A DNA stretch of 64,000 nt. It comes from Yarrowia lipolytica. Its lineage: Eukaryota; Ascomycota; Dipodascomycetes; Dipodascales. This document shows positions 32,271-41,688 of this stretch, piece by piece (within the stretch, counting starts at the first letter, position 1; each line of letters starts with the position of its first letter). Under the pieces are notes generated by a model. It had not been told where the DNA came from and did no database searches. It saw only the letters and a program-made list of their open reading frames with translations. The translations under genes and the position numbers were made by a program. The DNA is taken from contig NC_090771.1 of NCBI RefSeq assembly GCF_001761485.1, positions 868,001-932,000 on the forward strand, read 5' to 3'.

Positions 32271-33659
32271 ATGGCCAGAGAAACTCGAAACCATCTTCTG
32301 GAATCGACCAACGGGCCCAAGAGTTGCGACACAAGAACAGACACCGAGAATGATGACGATTGTGGCATGAAATCCGGTGACTCGAACTCTGACACGAATC
32401 GTGATGGCACCAGATCTGGCGACAGCAGTGGCAGTCGTGAGGATGGTGAGTTGTTTTGCCGTTATGGTTCTACAAGTGCACATCCTACTAACACAGTCTC
32501 AAATGAGTGTGCTGAGGTTGAGGTTGAATCTCGGGTTGATGAAATTACCGTTGATGATATTGAAGCTCATGTGGCTGATGGTGTCGCTGGAACTATCACC
32601 TCTGGTGTTTCAGCTACAGATGGCGTCGTCTACGTGACATCTGATCCCGATGACAAAGATGTCATTCGGATCGAAGTTAACTCTGGTGACTCAGTCGTGT
32701 CGACAGAGGCTCGGATTGATGAGTCTTCTGGGCCCGCGGTGGTCGAGTCTTCTGAACCCCAGATCGAGTCTCCTGAGCGTCAGGTGGCCGAGTTTTCTGA
32801 ACCCCAGGTTGAGTCTTCTGAGCGTCAGGTTGAGTCTTCTAGACTCCAGGTCGAGTCTTCTGAACCCCAGGTCGAAACTTCTAAACCCCAGATCGAGTTT
32901 TCTGAACCCCAGGTCGAGTCTGACGAGCCCTCTACCTCAGCTAAAGCTCTAACACCCAAGACCCCCTCTGACTCGCCTGAGCCTGCGACTGCTTCTGGGT
33001 CATCTGCGGAGTCAGTAGACGCTTTTGGTTCCGTTGCTGTTTCGAAGTCGGCTTCAGACACTGCTGAGTCGGAGACTGCTGCGGTGGAGACTGTTGACCC
33101 TACTGAGTTGGTCGCTGAAGCATCCAACGCGGCTCCGTCTAAGCATTCTGATCCGGCTGGCCCGGCTGGCCCGGCTTGCCCAGCAAAGCCCACTACCCCT
33201 GTCAATGAAGCCGAGTCACCTGCTGTCAAAACTGAAGCCCTGAAGTTTGATGACAAGGCCGACTCAGATGACGACCATGGATCACCTCAAGGCACCACGA
33301 CCTCTGTGGAGTGTGGCAACTCTGCGATTGACGAGTCGGCCGCATCTTCAGACTCATCTGATAATGAATCGTTCCATGATGCGTCTGACGAGCAGGACTC
33401 ATACGACCGGCCGCTCGAGGAGGCCGAGGAGATCAGCATCAAGCTTGAGTCTGAGTACGACACTCCCATGACCACTCCTGAGGACGGGTATGAGTATGTT
33501 AAGCCGCCGTATGCCCTCAAACGGTCTGCTAGTGTGCCTACACGTGGAAAGTTGGACAGAAAAAAGCGGGCTGTGGCTTTCTCTAGCGACGATGGTCGTC
33601 TCCCCACCAGACTGCTCATTATTGCCATGCATGGGAAGATGGTTCGGAGACGCAACTGA
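32271..33659 (+). CDS. hypothetical acidic Ser/Glu-rich protein with internal repeats
   Basis: I do not recognise the family. The frame is open for 462 codons from the ATG at 32271, but a consensus intron lies inside: 32446-32496, 51 bases, GTGAGT to TACTAACACAG. Its length is a multiple of three and it holds no stop, so the spliced protein (445 residues) and the retained form (462) are both open. The middle (unspliced residues about 150-225) consists of 7-10-residue repeats around VESSEPQ and RQVESS. The chain is very rich in S, E, D, T and A and is probably disordered. Only the last 50 residues are basic and less biased (PPYALKRSASVPTRGKLDRK onward), with an RSAS site like a kinase target. 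Nuclear or cytosolic; no membrane segment. It converges on RKI1 with 125 bases between stops. Confidence 0.75.
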   Translation: MARETRNHLLESTNGPKSCDTRTDTENDDDCGMKSGDSNSDTNRDGTRSGDSSGSREDGELFCRYGSTSAHPTNTVSNECAEVEVESRVDEITVDDIEAHVADGVAGTITSGVSATDGVVYVTSDPDDKDVIRIEVNSGDSVVSTEARIDESSGPAVVESSEPQIESPERQVAEFSEPQVESSERQVESSRLQVESSEPQVETSKPQIEFSEPQVESDEPSTSAKALTPKTPSDSPEPATASGSSAESVDAFGSVAVSKSASDTAESETAAVETVDPTELVAEASNAAPSKHSDPAGPAGPACPAKPTTPVNEAESPAVKTEALKFDDKADSDDDHGSPQGTTTSVECGNSAIDESAASSDSSDNESFHDASDEQDSYDRPLEEAEEISIKLESEYDTPMTTPEDGYEYVKPPYALKRSASVPTRGKLDRKKRAVAFSSDDGRLPTRLLIIAMHGKMVRRRN

Positions 33660-33784
33660 GAAAAAAAATGAGTTGCTGCTAAGTGCTGAATAATTTGAAT
33701 AAAAAGATGGTGTTGAACAGCGGGGGTGTCCATAGAATGTGGAATGTGTGTACGAAATCTTGTCTATCAATTGCTATGTTTCAG

Positions 33785-34516
33785 TTACTTGGTAATGGTG
33801 GAGATGGTTCCGTCGGCGTTTCCAAAGTACGCTACGTCCGCGTTAGTGAAGAGGCCGGTCTCAACGACGCCCAACAGCAGCTTGATCTTGATGTGCAGGT
33901 CCTTGACGGCGTCGGGTTGGATCTCGCCAAAGTAGGCGTCGACAATGAAGTTGCCATTGTCGGTGATGATGGGGCCCGCCTTTCCGGGAGAGCCGGGTCG
34001 CAGCACCGCGGACTGGGCGCCCATCTTCTTGAGATCAGCAATTACCTTGTTGTAGGCGTCGGGCACCACCTCAATGGGGATACCCTGGATCCACACGGTG
34101 CCCAGAGCCTTGGACTGTTTTCGGTAGTCGGCCACCACGACAAACTTGCGGGCACACTCGGCGACAATCTTTTCCTGGAAGAGGCATGCTCCTCCGCCCT
34201 TGATGCAGTTGAGCTGAGGGTCGGTCTCGTCGGCGCCGTCAAACGCCACGTCCAGATCTCCGTTGGAGTACTGGTCGATGCATCCCAGTCGCAACCCGGC
34301 GTTCTGGATCAGCTGCTTGCTCTGGAAACCCGTAGAAATGAACACGGTGTCCTTGGTGAGCTCCTTGGGCAACGACGCAATCTTCTCGGCAACGTAGACC
34401 ACGGTGGATCCTGAGCCAATGCCCACGACCTTGGCGTCCTTGGGGTAGTGTTGCTCCACGGCCTGGTGGGCGGCGATTCGCTTGGCCTGCTCAAGAGGAG
34501 GCAGTTCGGAGGACAT
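33785..34516 (-). CDS. RKI1: RKI1, ribose-5-phosphate isomerase
   Basis: Interconverts ribose 5-phosphate and ribulose 5-phosphate in the non-oxidative pentose phosphate pathway. From the ATG at 34516 the protein has 243 residues and covers the RpiA fold: [15 protein letters not shown] (phosphate-binding loop), [20 protein letters not shown] (catalytic Asp residues), [12 protein letters not shown] (catalytic Glu/Lys region) and [13 protein letters not shown]. The same frame stays open upstream to about 34657 without any ATG and encodes a basic, hydrophobic leader just before the ATG (see findings). The start at 34516 gives a length close to the usual fungal enzyme (258 in S. cerevisiae). Confidence 0.95.
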
Positions 34517-35570
34517 TGTGTGTATGTTGGCGCTTCGTAGAGCTGGGGGCGTGAAGTGGAGTCGGTGGAACGGTCGCAAAAGAAGCCGGGAAAACACTTT
34601 GAAAGGTTGGTTGGAGATAGTGGGCAGTATATGCAGGTTGACAGTTACTGTGCATTTTTAAGGTTGGCTTGCAGGGTGCATGTTCATAGAGGGTGCGAGA
34701 GACGGGGGGGTTAGTAATCAGATCAGTAGAGTTGAGGCGATTGAATTTGCGCAACGGCGTGTGGCTTTTCAATTATATCTCTCAGTTGCTGGATGACTAA
34801 GACGACACAACGGGTGATTACTAAGATACGGGGCGGAAAGTAGTCCATTCGCCAAAGGCATGGCTGCGGCGGGAAAAACAGGAGCAATATGCATGACAAA
34901 TTTTCGGATACTCTCGGAAATGAAAAAATGATGAAAATGGGAAAAATGGAAGGAGGATAGGTGCTGAGTTGACTGAGAGGTTGACATGATTGAGAGGTTG
35001 ACATCGTGGTCATCGTAGAAGCTCTTCTGCTGACCTAATACAAGTGTTTGGGAGACCTTAGATGCTTAGTTTCTTTGTTTTCTGTACAATAACCGCTAAT
35101 TAGTTGTACCTACTATAATTATCCATGGCCATCGGTTATTGGCCGAAATATCCAAGTTGTGTGAAAAATAAACACACCATTAGAGAGCTCTCAGCCAGAC
35201 AAATCCAATGGTGTAATTTTTTCAGCGATAGTCGTACTTATAGTCAACTTAGAGTCGTATTCGTACTATCTCATATAACAAATAGCCTGAGCATCCAGAT
35301 CCACATCTTCAAACCATTCAAATCACGGATATTCCAATGGATTCTGGGTAAAAACTTACTCCGCTGAGTACCAATTGCCCCACTGGGCAATTTTTCAATC
35401 ATTCGACATATTTTTGCGCCTCCCTTGCCTGTCTCTCTTGTCTCAGTCAACAATGCTCAATATCTCGCTAAGCGTTCGGTTGAGTCTAATGTGGGGTTGC
35501 ACCATACCGTCAGAGTCGGGAAGCCGTGAGTGAGCTGCATGGGCGCGGGGCGCGGGGCCATCAGGATCTG

Positions 35571-35628
35571 TCACGTGACCGAGGTCCGTCACGTGACCGA
35601 AATTTCGGCTGATGGTGGGTCACGTGGC
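35571..35628. promoter_or_regulatory. cluster of three CACGTG palindromes
   Basis: TCACGTGACC at 35571, GTCACGTGACC at 35588 and GTCACGTGGCC at 35619, within 60 bases. CACGTG with flanking T/A is the site of Cbf1-type bHLH factors in yeasts. The cluster is about 850 bases upstream of PPT1 and 1.05 kb upstream of RKI1; the target gene is not clear. Confidence 0.5.
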
Positions 35629-35812
35629 CACATCTTCTGCTTGGAACAAGCCCTGGGTCTGGAAAACTGTATCAGGCCTCCTGCCTCTATCAGCACATGG
35701 GTCGCCTTCTGTCAAATCTATCCGATTTGTGAGGGGCTGGAAGTGCATTGGTTGTGCTCGTTTTTGTGGTATTGTTTCTGTCTCCAGTAGACCGCAGTTC
35801 AGAAAGAGAATG

Positions 35813-35936
35813 TTTCCATGTTTCCATGTTTCCAGGTTTCCATGTTTCCAGGTTTCCATGTTTCCATGTTTCCATGTTTCCATGTTTCCATGTTTCAATG
35901 TTTCCATTTTTCAATGTTTCCATTTTTCAATGTTTC
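35813..35936. repeat. minisatellite, 8-base unit GTTTCCAT
   Basis: About 15 copies of GTTTCCAT with variants GTTTCCAG, GTTTCAAT and TTTTCAAT. Because three units make 24 bases, the array is open in several frames and reads METWKHGN on the minus strand; this is a by-product, not a gene. Confidence 0.93.
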
Positions 35937-36473
35937 AGGACAATATTGTATGGCGAATTTAAATATGTTAAGGTTCCGTGTACCTCAGTAAATTTTTTGT
36001 ATGTTTTTTTATGTTTTTTTACCAAGTGCTCAAGTGTACGGGGAAAGTATTTGATGGTTTGGGGTGAATATCAGCTATTTATCTCAATCGTCTGCGCTTC
36101 CGTCCAAAAAATCGAAACCGGGGCATCAAAACTGGCTATTCTACAGACCTTTCTTTCCCCATTAGCTTTACTTCATCAGTTCAACTAACGTCCCAAGTAG
36201 AGTGGAGTTTTGATCTCCATCTGATAAGCGACAAGGGTCCTGTAGAAGCGGTTGCAAAGGCGATATTGGACTTGGAAACACCTCCAGAATCTTTGTAGAG
36301 TCGATTTTTGTCCCTTTCTGATTTCAAACCTCCGTTTACGTCCCCGCAAAGTGCGGTCGGATCGGCCTCTGTTTACGTGCTGGAACAAATAAAGTTGAGT
36401 GGAAAATCAAAGACACCAACATTCGCGATTCAGCTCCCCCACAGTCCACCACCAGTGCCCGCCCCGCCCCGAA

Positions 36474-37913
36474 ATGTCCGCGGAAGATCTCAAGAACCAA
36501 GGCAACAAAGCCCTGCTTTCGGGCCACTACAACGACGCCGTGGATCTGTACACGCAGGCCATCGAGCTGAACCCCCAGTCTGCCGTCTACTATGCCAACC
36601 GGGCCCAGGCCCACATCAAGAACGAGGCGTACGGTGTGGCTATCGAGGACTCGTCCAAGGCCATCGAACTGGATCCTACCTACATCAAGGCTTATTTTCG
36701 TCGGGCTGTGTCCAACACCGCCATCATCAAGCACAAGGACGCCCTGGTGGACTTCAAGAAGGTTGTTCAGCTGGCTCCGGGCGATAATGCGGCCAAACAG
36801 CGACTCAACGAGTGCCAGAAGCTCGTTCGAAAGGCCGCGTTTGCGCTGGCCATCGCTGTGGAGGAGGGCCCGGCTCTGTCCGAGCAGATCGACCTGGACG
36901 TGGTCAAGATCGACAACAATTACGACGGAGTTAAAATCGACGACGGATACGACGAAAATGACAAGCCCGTCTTCACGGTGACGCAAAAGTTCATCGACGA
37001 TCTGGTCGAGCGGTTCAAAAACGGCAAACTGCTGCATCTCAGATACGTCTACGCCATTGTGGTCGGCGCCATCAAGCTGTTCAAGGAGGAGCCCACCATG
37101 GTCGAGACTCCCGTTCCCGAGGGAACCACCACCACCGTGTGCGGAGACACCCACGGGCAGTTCTTTGATCTGCTGGAAATTTTCAAGCTCAACGGCTGGC
37201 CTTCCGCCACCCACAGATATGTGTTCAACGGCGACTTTGTGGACCGAGGGTCGTGGTCGGCAGAAATTGCCATTCTGCTGTACGCTCTCAAGCTGCTGAA
37301 CCCGTCGTTCATCTACCTGAACCGGGGCAACCACGAGACTGACGACATGAACGCCGTCTACGGCTTTGAGGGCGAAATCAAGCATAAATACAACGAACGG
37401 ACCTTCAAGCTCTTTTCAGAGTCCTTTTCGGCTCTGCCTCTGGCCCATCTCATTGGAGGCGCCTACTTTGTTGTTCATGGCGGTCTCTTCTCCAAGGACG
37501 GCGTCACTCTGGACGACATTCGAGCATACTCACGATTTTCGCGAAAACAGCCTGGCAACTCCGGTCTTATGATGGAGATGCTGTGGACCGACCCGCAGCC
37601 CGAAAACGGCCGGTCGCCGTCCCAGAGAGGAGTGGGTATCCGTTTCGGACCCGACGTGACCGAGGCCTTCTGCAAGGAGAACGGGCTGAAGGGAGTTCTG
37701 CGATCCCACGAGGTGCGAATGGGAGGCTACGAGGTGGAGCATAACGGCAAGCTGGTGACGGTCTTCTCGGCCCCCAACTACTGCGATTCCCAGGGCAACA
37801 AGGGCGCCTACATCAACATTGGACATGATCTGGAGATGCAGTTTAACGTCTTTGATGCCCAACCTCATCCCGATGTCAAGCCCATGGCTTACAGCAACCG
37901 GCTCATGGGTTAA
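36474..37913 (+). CDS. PPT1: PPT1, Ser/Thr protein phosphatase 5 with TPR domain
   Basis: Single-domain-fusion phosphatase that binds Hsp90 through its TPR region and dephosphorylates the chaperone. The first ATG is at 36474 (MSAEDLKNQGNKALLSGHY); earlier in-frame codons are non-ATG. Of 479 residues, three TPR units occupy about 4-105. The PP2A/PP2B-type catalytic domain follows with GDTHGQF (about 224), GDFVDRGSWSAE (about 252), RGNHE (about 284) and HGGLF (about 335), and the metal- and phosphate-binding residues are present. The end (FSAPNYCDSQGNKGAYI) is typical of PP5. The leader contains a CACAGTCCACC stretch and no upstream ATG near the start. Length is slightly under the 513 of S. cerevisiae. 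Confidence 0.95.
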   Translation: MSAEDLKNQGNKALLSGHYNDAVDLYTQAIELNPQSAVYYANRAQAHIKNEAYGVAIEDSSKAIELDPTYIKAYFRRAVSNTAIIKHKDALVDFKKVVQLAPGDNAAKQRLNECQKLVRKAAFALAIAVEEGPALSEQIDLDVVKIDNNYDGVKIDDGYDENDKPVFTVTQKFIDDLVERFKNGKLLHLRYVYAIVVGAIKLFKEEPTMVETPVPEGTTTTVCGDTHGQFFDLLEIFKLNGWPSATHRYVFNGDFVDRGSWSAEIAILLYALKLLNPSFIYLNRGNHETDDMNAVYGFEGEIKHKYNERTFKLFSESFSALPLAHLIGGAYFVVHGGLFSKDGVTLDDIRAYSRFSRKQPGNSGLMMEMLWTDPQPENGRSPSQRGVGIRFGPDVTEAFCKENGLKGVLRSHEVRMGGYEVEHNGKLVTVFSAPNYCDSQGNKGAYINIGHDLEMQFNVFDAQPHPDVKPMAYSNRLMG

Positions 37914-38330
37914 CGGATTTGGAAACTAGTGGCCGAAGGTCACGAGTGGACAACAAGCCGTTCGAAAGTTGACGTTTGAAACTAGACGTTTGAAGCTACA
38001 AGTAGAGGTTTGAACTAGACGTTCGAAAGTAGACGTTTGACGTTCGACGCTCGACGCTCGACGCTCGACGCTCGCGTGGCATTCTCGTGAAATAAAATAT
38101 ATGTATTTGTAGACTCATTACTTAGGATCATCTAATGGTCCATCAGATCATCTCATACTTGTTCTTTGATAATTCTTGCACCAACATATCGCCGTGACTT
38201 TCTGATTCATCTGGCATCGCCCATAACTTGCCGCCCAACCACCTTTACTACTACTGCCTCTAAAAATTACCCAATCCGTTACTATAAATAGGTGTTTCAC
38301 ACGTTTCTACTAGACCATGTTCCACGTTTG
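37914..38330. other. intergenic between convergent PPT1 and RS-like gene
   Basis: Contains the tandem repeats listed for 37960-38074 and otherwise AT-rich 3' flanks. No gene seen. Confidence 0.6.
37960..38074. repeat. degenerate TAGACGTTTGAA repeats and (CGACGCT)4
   Basis: Five or six loose copies of a 12-14-base word (GACGTTTGAAACTA, AGACGTTCGAAAG) followed by four exact heptamers CGACGCT at 38045-38074. It starts about 45 bases after the PPT1 stop codon. Confidence 0.85.
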
Positions 38331-39269
38331 TTAATATCGAGGCGACCTGGATCTGTGGTTGTTCTCGCGAGACCTGTCCCGACTGCGCCTACTCTCTGAG
38401 GACCTCCTCTCTGAGGACCTCCTCTCTGAGTACCCCCTTTCTCTAGACCTCTCCCTGCTCCTCCCTGGCCGGGTGTCGTCCTCTCTGTCTCCATCCGCCC
38501 CATCACTTTCGTCTCGGTTCACGTCAGCCCGTCTCCTTTTCTTCCTTCGCTTGGTCACAGACTGCTTATCGTAGTCCTCATCCTCGTCGTATCCCGTTCC
38601 CACCTGTTCGGCTCCAGAAAGCCCGGAAATCGACAACCCTGCCGCCGCCTGGTCGTGGCCCTGGTTGTAGATTGACGTGAGGGCGTAGATCTTGTTGCGG
38701 GCTTCCGCCTGGTCCTTGTGGTGGCGCACAATCTTGTCCACCACCGAAGAAAACTTGACATTGTGTGTGGAAGAGGTGCTGGGCTGGATCTCCTTCAACT
38801 TTTCCGGAGGCGGTCGCATATCGAAACGAGTCACCCGACCGGTCCGTGAGCCCGTGCTCGACACACTTCCGTCCCTGGAACCTGTGTATCTGTCTCGGTA
38901 GTCCCGGTCTCTGTAGTCTCTATCTCTGTAGTCTCTATCTCTGTAGTCTCTATCTCTGTAGTCTCTGTCTCTGTAGTCTCTATCTCTGTGATCTCTGTCG
39001 CATGTGTGCCTGTTCTCATCACGCTCCAACTCCTCTTTGATGAACCGGTCGAGGATCTCAAACTTCCTGGTGGCTCGCTCGCGCTCCTGACGCTTCAAAT
39101 GGCCGTTGTGCGAGTCCACGCCGGCCACGACCCGCGTCAGAAAGTGCCGGTTGGGTCGGTTTCTGGGGCCACTGTCGCGGGAGCCCCGGGTGAGTGAATG
39201 TCCATGGCTCAGCCGGCTGGCCGGGTTGGCTTCTCTCAAGAGAGCCTGTCGAATCTCTTGGTCGCTCAT
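38331..39269 (-). CDS. hypothetical RS/RD-rich protein, 312 aa
   Basis: I cannot name the family. The ATG at 39269 opens MSDQEIRQALLREA. Residues about 60-85 form a charged helix (RQERERATRKFEILDRF, IKEELERDE). Next come six copies of a six-residue unit (RDYRDRD type, about 90-126; DNA array at 38896-38998). A less biased centre (about 148-200, RPPPEKLKEIQPS ... KFSSVVDKIVRHH) may be the folded or binding part. A basic stretch KRRKKRRRAD near 242-251 looks like a nuclear signal. The C-terminus is SR/SER-rich (RSRERSRERGYSERRSSER). RS-type tails point to pre-mRNA splicing or mRNP proteins; this is inference from composition only. Confidence 0.75.
   Translation of the reverse strand: MSDQEIRQALLREANPASRLSHGHSLTRGSRDSGPRNRPNRHFLTRVVAGVDSHNGHLKRQERERATRKFEILDRFIKEELERDENRHTCDRDHRDRDYRDRDYRDRDYRDRDYRDRDYRDRDYRDRYTGSRDGSVSSTGSRTGRVTRFDMRPPPEKLKEIQPSTSSTHNVKFSSVVDKIVRHHKDQAEARNKIYALTSIYNQGHDQAAAGLSISGLSGAEQVGTGYDEDEDYDKQSVTKRRKKRRRADVNRDESDGADGDREDDTRPGRSRERSRERGYSERRSSERRSSESRRSRDRSRENNHRSRSPRY
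38896..38998. repeat. 18-base coding repeat (RDRDYRD units)
   Basis: Tandem 18-base units of TCTCTGTAGTCTCTATC type inside the RS-like gene. They stay in frame and encode the RDRDYRD repeats. Confidence 0.9.
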
Positions 39270-39678
39270 GTGTTTTTGTGTAACCGGGATATCTAGACAT
39301 CAAGTCCTGGTGGCGGGAAAATATACGACAACGGCGTCGGGCCGGTGTGCAAAATGGTGGCAGAGATACCAACCCTATCTGAGTGGGGCCTTGAGTGAAA
39401 AATGCAGATATATGCGGAAAAATGCGGAAAAATGCGGAAAAAAGGGGGGAAATGAGGGGGAAAAAAACAACAATAAAATATACATGGATGATAACTTGTC
39501 CTGAGTTGCCTCCTGTGGGAAAATCAGCCCCCAAAGAGCCCCAAAGTTGTCCATCTGATGTCGCCCCAAAGTCCCTAAACTCAGCCCATAACTCAAACCA
39601 AAACCAAAACCAAAACCAAAAAAAAATCCCCCATAATTCATAATTCAACTACAGTAGCTACAAGTAGTATGGCAGATG
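39270..39678. other. intergenic between RS-like gene and small ORF
   Basis: Promoter side of the RS-like gene. GCGGAAAAAT words recur at 39410-39445 and AACCAAAACC words at 39596-39622. No gene seen. Confidence 0.55.
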
Positions 39679-39686
39679 TATAAAAG
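39679..39686 (+). promoter_or_regulatory. TATA box before the 57-codon ORF
   Basis: TATAAAAG at 39679-39686, 62 bases upstream of the ATG at 39741. Confidence 0.45.
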
Positions 39687-39740
39687 CCAGTGAAAGTCCA
39701 TGTCATTACTAAGACTTATCCACACATCTTGTAGCCACCA

Positions 39741-39914
39741 ATGACCAGCTTCAACGCCTTCGTCGTCTACATTCTCGTCTTTTACTCCGTTTTACTGACG
39801 ATAATTTATCGGACTTGTGAGCGAGAAACGGTCCGAAGACAGGGATATCCTCGCTCTAAGGCCCATTGGTTAGATGCAAGTAGTTGGGGTGGTTGGACTC
39901 AATGTGCTGATTAA
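39741..39914 (+). CDS. possible small membrane protein, 57 aa
   Basis: A 57-codon frame (start MTSFNAFVVYILVFYS, stop TAA at 39912-39914) has one strong hydrophobic segment at about 6-23, then a short charged tail (RTCERETVRRQGYPRSK) and an aromatic end (WGGWTQC). Its ATG has a CCACCAATG context and follows a TATAAAAG box by 62 bases, the spacing seen at other genes here. Against it: a 14-codon upstream frame starts at 39700 and ends just at the ATG, and a GTGAGC donor-like site lies inside. I know no homologue. It may be a real small protein or a first exon of something not recognised. Confidence 0.35.
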   Translation: MTSFNAFVVYILVFYSVLLTIIYRTCERETVRRQGYPRSKAHWLDASSWGGWTQCAD

Positions 39915-39950
39915 TCACTGACGATACGCCGTCTTCAAGTATCGTGTGTA

Positions 39951-40120
39951 CTTTACTTGACTGTTCTTGACTGTTCTTGACTGTTCTTGACTGTTCTTGA
40001 CTGTTCTTGACTGTTCTTGACTTTACTTGACTTTACTTGACTTTACTTGACTTTACTTGACTTTACTTGACTTTACTTGACTTTACTTGACTTTACTTGA
40101 CTGTACTTGACTGTACTTGA
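39951..40120. repeat. decamer array, 17 units of CTNTNCTTGA
   Basis: Seventeen head-to-tail decamers in three variants in blocks: one CTTTACTTGA, six CTGTTCTTGA, eight CTTTACTTGA, two CTGTACTTGA. There is no length variation between units. Confidence 0.97.
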
Positions 40121-40984
40121 CTGCATTTCCACCAACTAATTTATTAGTGTATTTATCACCAGTCCTACTTGTACCGTATGTACAGTAGTTAAGTATACCG
40201 TGCCTATTTGGTGTATTATTAATGATAATAAAATATATAACTAGAGCCAACCCATACCTATCCCATACAGGTTATGACTAAATATTCTGCCATCTCGCAG
40301 CGCTGTCATCTACTGTATATACTTGTACTCGTACTCGACTCTATGCAACTCTACTCAACTCGACGCGACGACTCGACTCTACCACACTATATGACTAAGC
40401 AGGTTGAGAGCAAATGAGACACGTGATATTAGGGTATGCCAAATCGGGACAGATGCGGCAAGCGTCTGCATTAATCGCATTAATGTTGCCATTTATGATA
40501 CAGGGCCATCGAGGTTGTTCAGAGCGATTGAGGGCTTATTAAGCCGATCTAGGGTGCTAAGCGGGGATCACGTGCAAGATCGAGACGCCTGTCAAACGGC
40601 GGATACGAGATTTAGCCCCGTTTTCGTGTGTCAACAGTGACAAACCGGGGTTATGGGTTTCTTGGTGTCGACTAATCTGTTTGTAATGAAGTTTAAATTA
40701 GCGAGGAAGCCGTTGGAAGGCGAATGTTGAGGGGGCTCAATGGGGCCCAAATACTTATATTTCGGGCGCAAAAAAGCCGTTATAGGGCCAATTGAGGTAT
40801 TTTGATGACATTTCCGTTGTCAAAATCCCCTTGGATCGGTCCTAACCCGCCTTTGGCCTATCCCCCCGCGGCTGGCCCCCGCCTTCGTCACTCAGCTCTG
40901 ACTCCGCAGCTCACATGTATGCTAATCCTTGACACTGCACTCTGGTACAACCATCGAGTTTAACCCACCGTCGCTGCCAGAGAC
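40121..40984. other. upstream region of first quinone reductase gene
   Basis: GTAC-rich words near 40165-40205 and 40310-40345, then about 600 bases of mixed composition leading to the TATATAAG box at 40985. A 78-codon frame at 40404-40640 has no motif I know. Confidence 0.5.
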
Positions 40985-40992
40985 TATATAAG
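40985..40992 (+). promoter_or_regulatory. TATA box of first quinone reductase gene
   Basis: TATATAAG 85-92 bases before the ATG, followed by an A/C-rich leader typical of strongly expressed yeast genes. Confidence 0.65.
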
Positions 40993-41076
40993 AGCCCGCT
41001 GCCCACTCCGGTTTGCACCCCACACACCACACTAACTCCACAACCACTAAACACAAACACCAACACAAAAGACAAA

Positions 41077-41688
41077 ATGGCCGGACCCCGAATCGCAATC
41101 GTCTACTACTCCATGTACGGTCACATCCGACAGCTGGCAGTTGCTATGCAGAAGGCCATTGTCGAGGCCGGAGGACACGCCGACCTGTTCCAGGTCCCCG
41201 AGACTCTCCCCGAGGAGGTGCTCGCCAAGATGGGCGCTCCCCCCAAGTCCGAGGACCCCGTTGCCTCCACCGCCACCCTGGAGGAGTACGACGCCTTCCT
41301 GTTTGGCATCCCCACCCGATTCGGAAACTTCCCCGCCCAGTGGAAGGCCTTCTGGGACCGAACCGGAGGCCTCTGGGCCAAGGGCTCGCTCCAGGGCAAG
41401 TACGCCGGCGTCTTTGTCTCCACCGGAACCCCCGGCGGAGGACAGGAGGTCACCGCCCTCAACTCTCTCTCCACCCTCGCCCACCACGGAATCATCTACG
41501 TGCCTCTGGGCTACAAGAACACCTTTGCCCAGGTGACCAACCTCGAGGAGGTCCACGGAGGCTCTCCCTGGGGAGCCGGCACCTTTGCTGGTCCTGACGG
41601 CTCCCGACAGCCCACTCCCCTGGAGCTCGAGGTTGCCCAGATCCAGGGCCGAGAGTTCTATCTCACTGTCAAGAAGGCCTTCAACTAG
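41077..41688 (+). CDS. PST2/WrbA-type flavodoxin-like NAD(P)H:quinone reductase (copy 1)
   Basis: FMN-dependent two-electron quinone reductase of the WrbA/Pst2/Ycp4 family, protecting against quinone and oxidative stress, usually at eisosomes or in the cytosol in yeasts. Of 203 residues: flavodoxin strand and phosphate loop [16 protein letters not shown] (6-21), FMN-binding [16 protein letters not shown] (about 79-94), [13 protein letters not shown] (about 114-126) and [12 protein letters not shown] (about 155-166). Codons are almost all of the preferred C/G-ending type, which points to high expression. The leader (CACAAAAGACAAAATG) and TATA box fit. A second copy about 83% identical lies 2.06 kb downstream in the same direction. 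Confidence 0.93.
   Translation: MAGPRIAIVYYSMYGHIRQLAVAMQKAIVEAGGHADLFQVPETLPEEVLAKMGAPPKSEDPVASTATLEEYDAFLFGIPTRFGNFPAQWKAFWDRTGGLWAKGSLQGKYAGVFVSTGTPGGGQEVTALNSLSTLAHHGIIYVPLGYKNTFAQVTNLEEVHGGSPWGAGTFAGPDGSRQPTPLELEVAQIQGREFYLTVKKAFN

Larger units (their letters stand above)
34517..36473. other. intergenic between RKI1 and PPT1
   Basis: Nearly 2 kb of shared upstream DNA. It holds three CACGTG palindromes (35571-35628) and an 8-base minisatellite (about 35813-35936), both listed. A candidate donor GTGAGT at 35525 has no convincing partner exon. No gene supported. Confidence 0.5.

Noticed and set aside
35620-36188. Frames reading METWKHGN or FHVSMFPC repeats
   Set aside because: Produced by the 8-base GTTTCCAT minisatellite, which is open in several frames; no unique sequence supports a protein.
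36336-37385. 349-codon minus-strand frame opposite PPT1
   Set aside because: Also a shadow of codon bias; the sense strand carries all phosphatase motifs.
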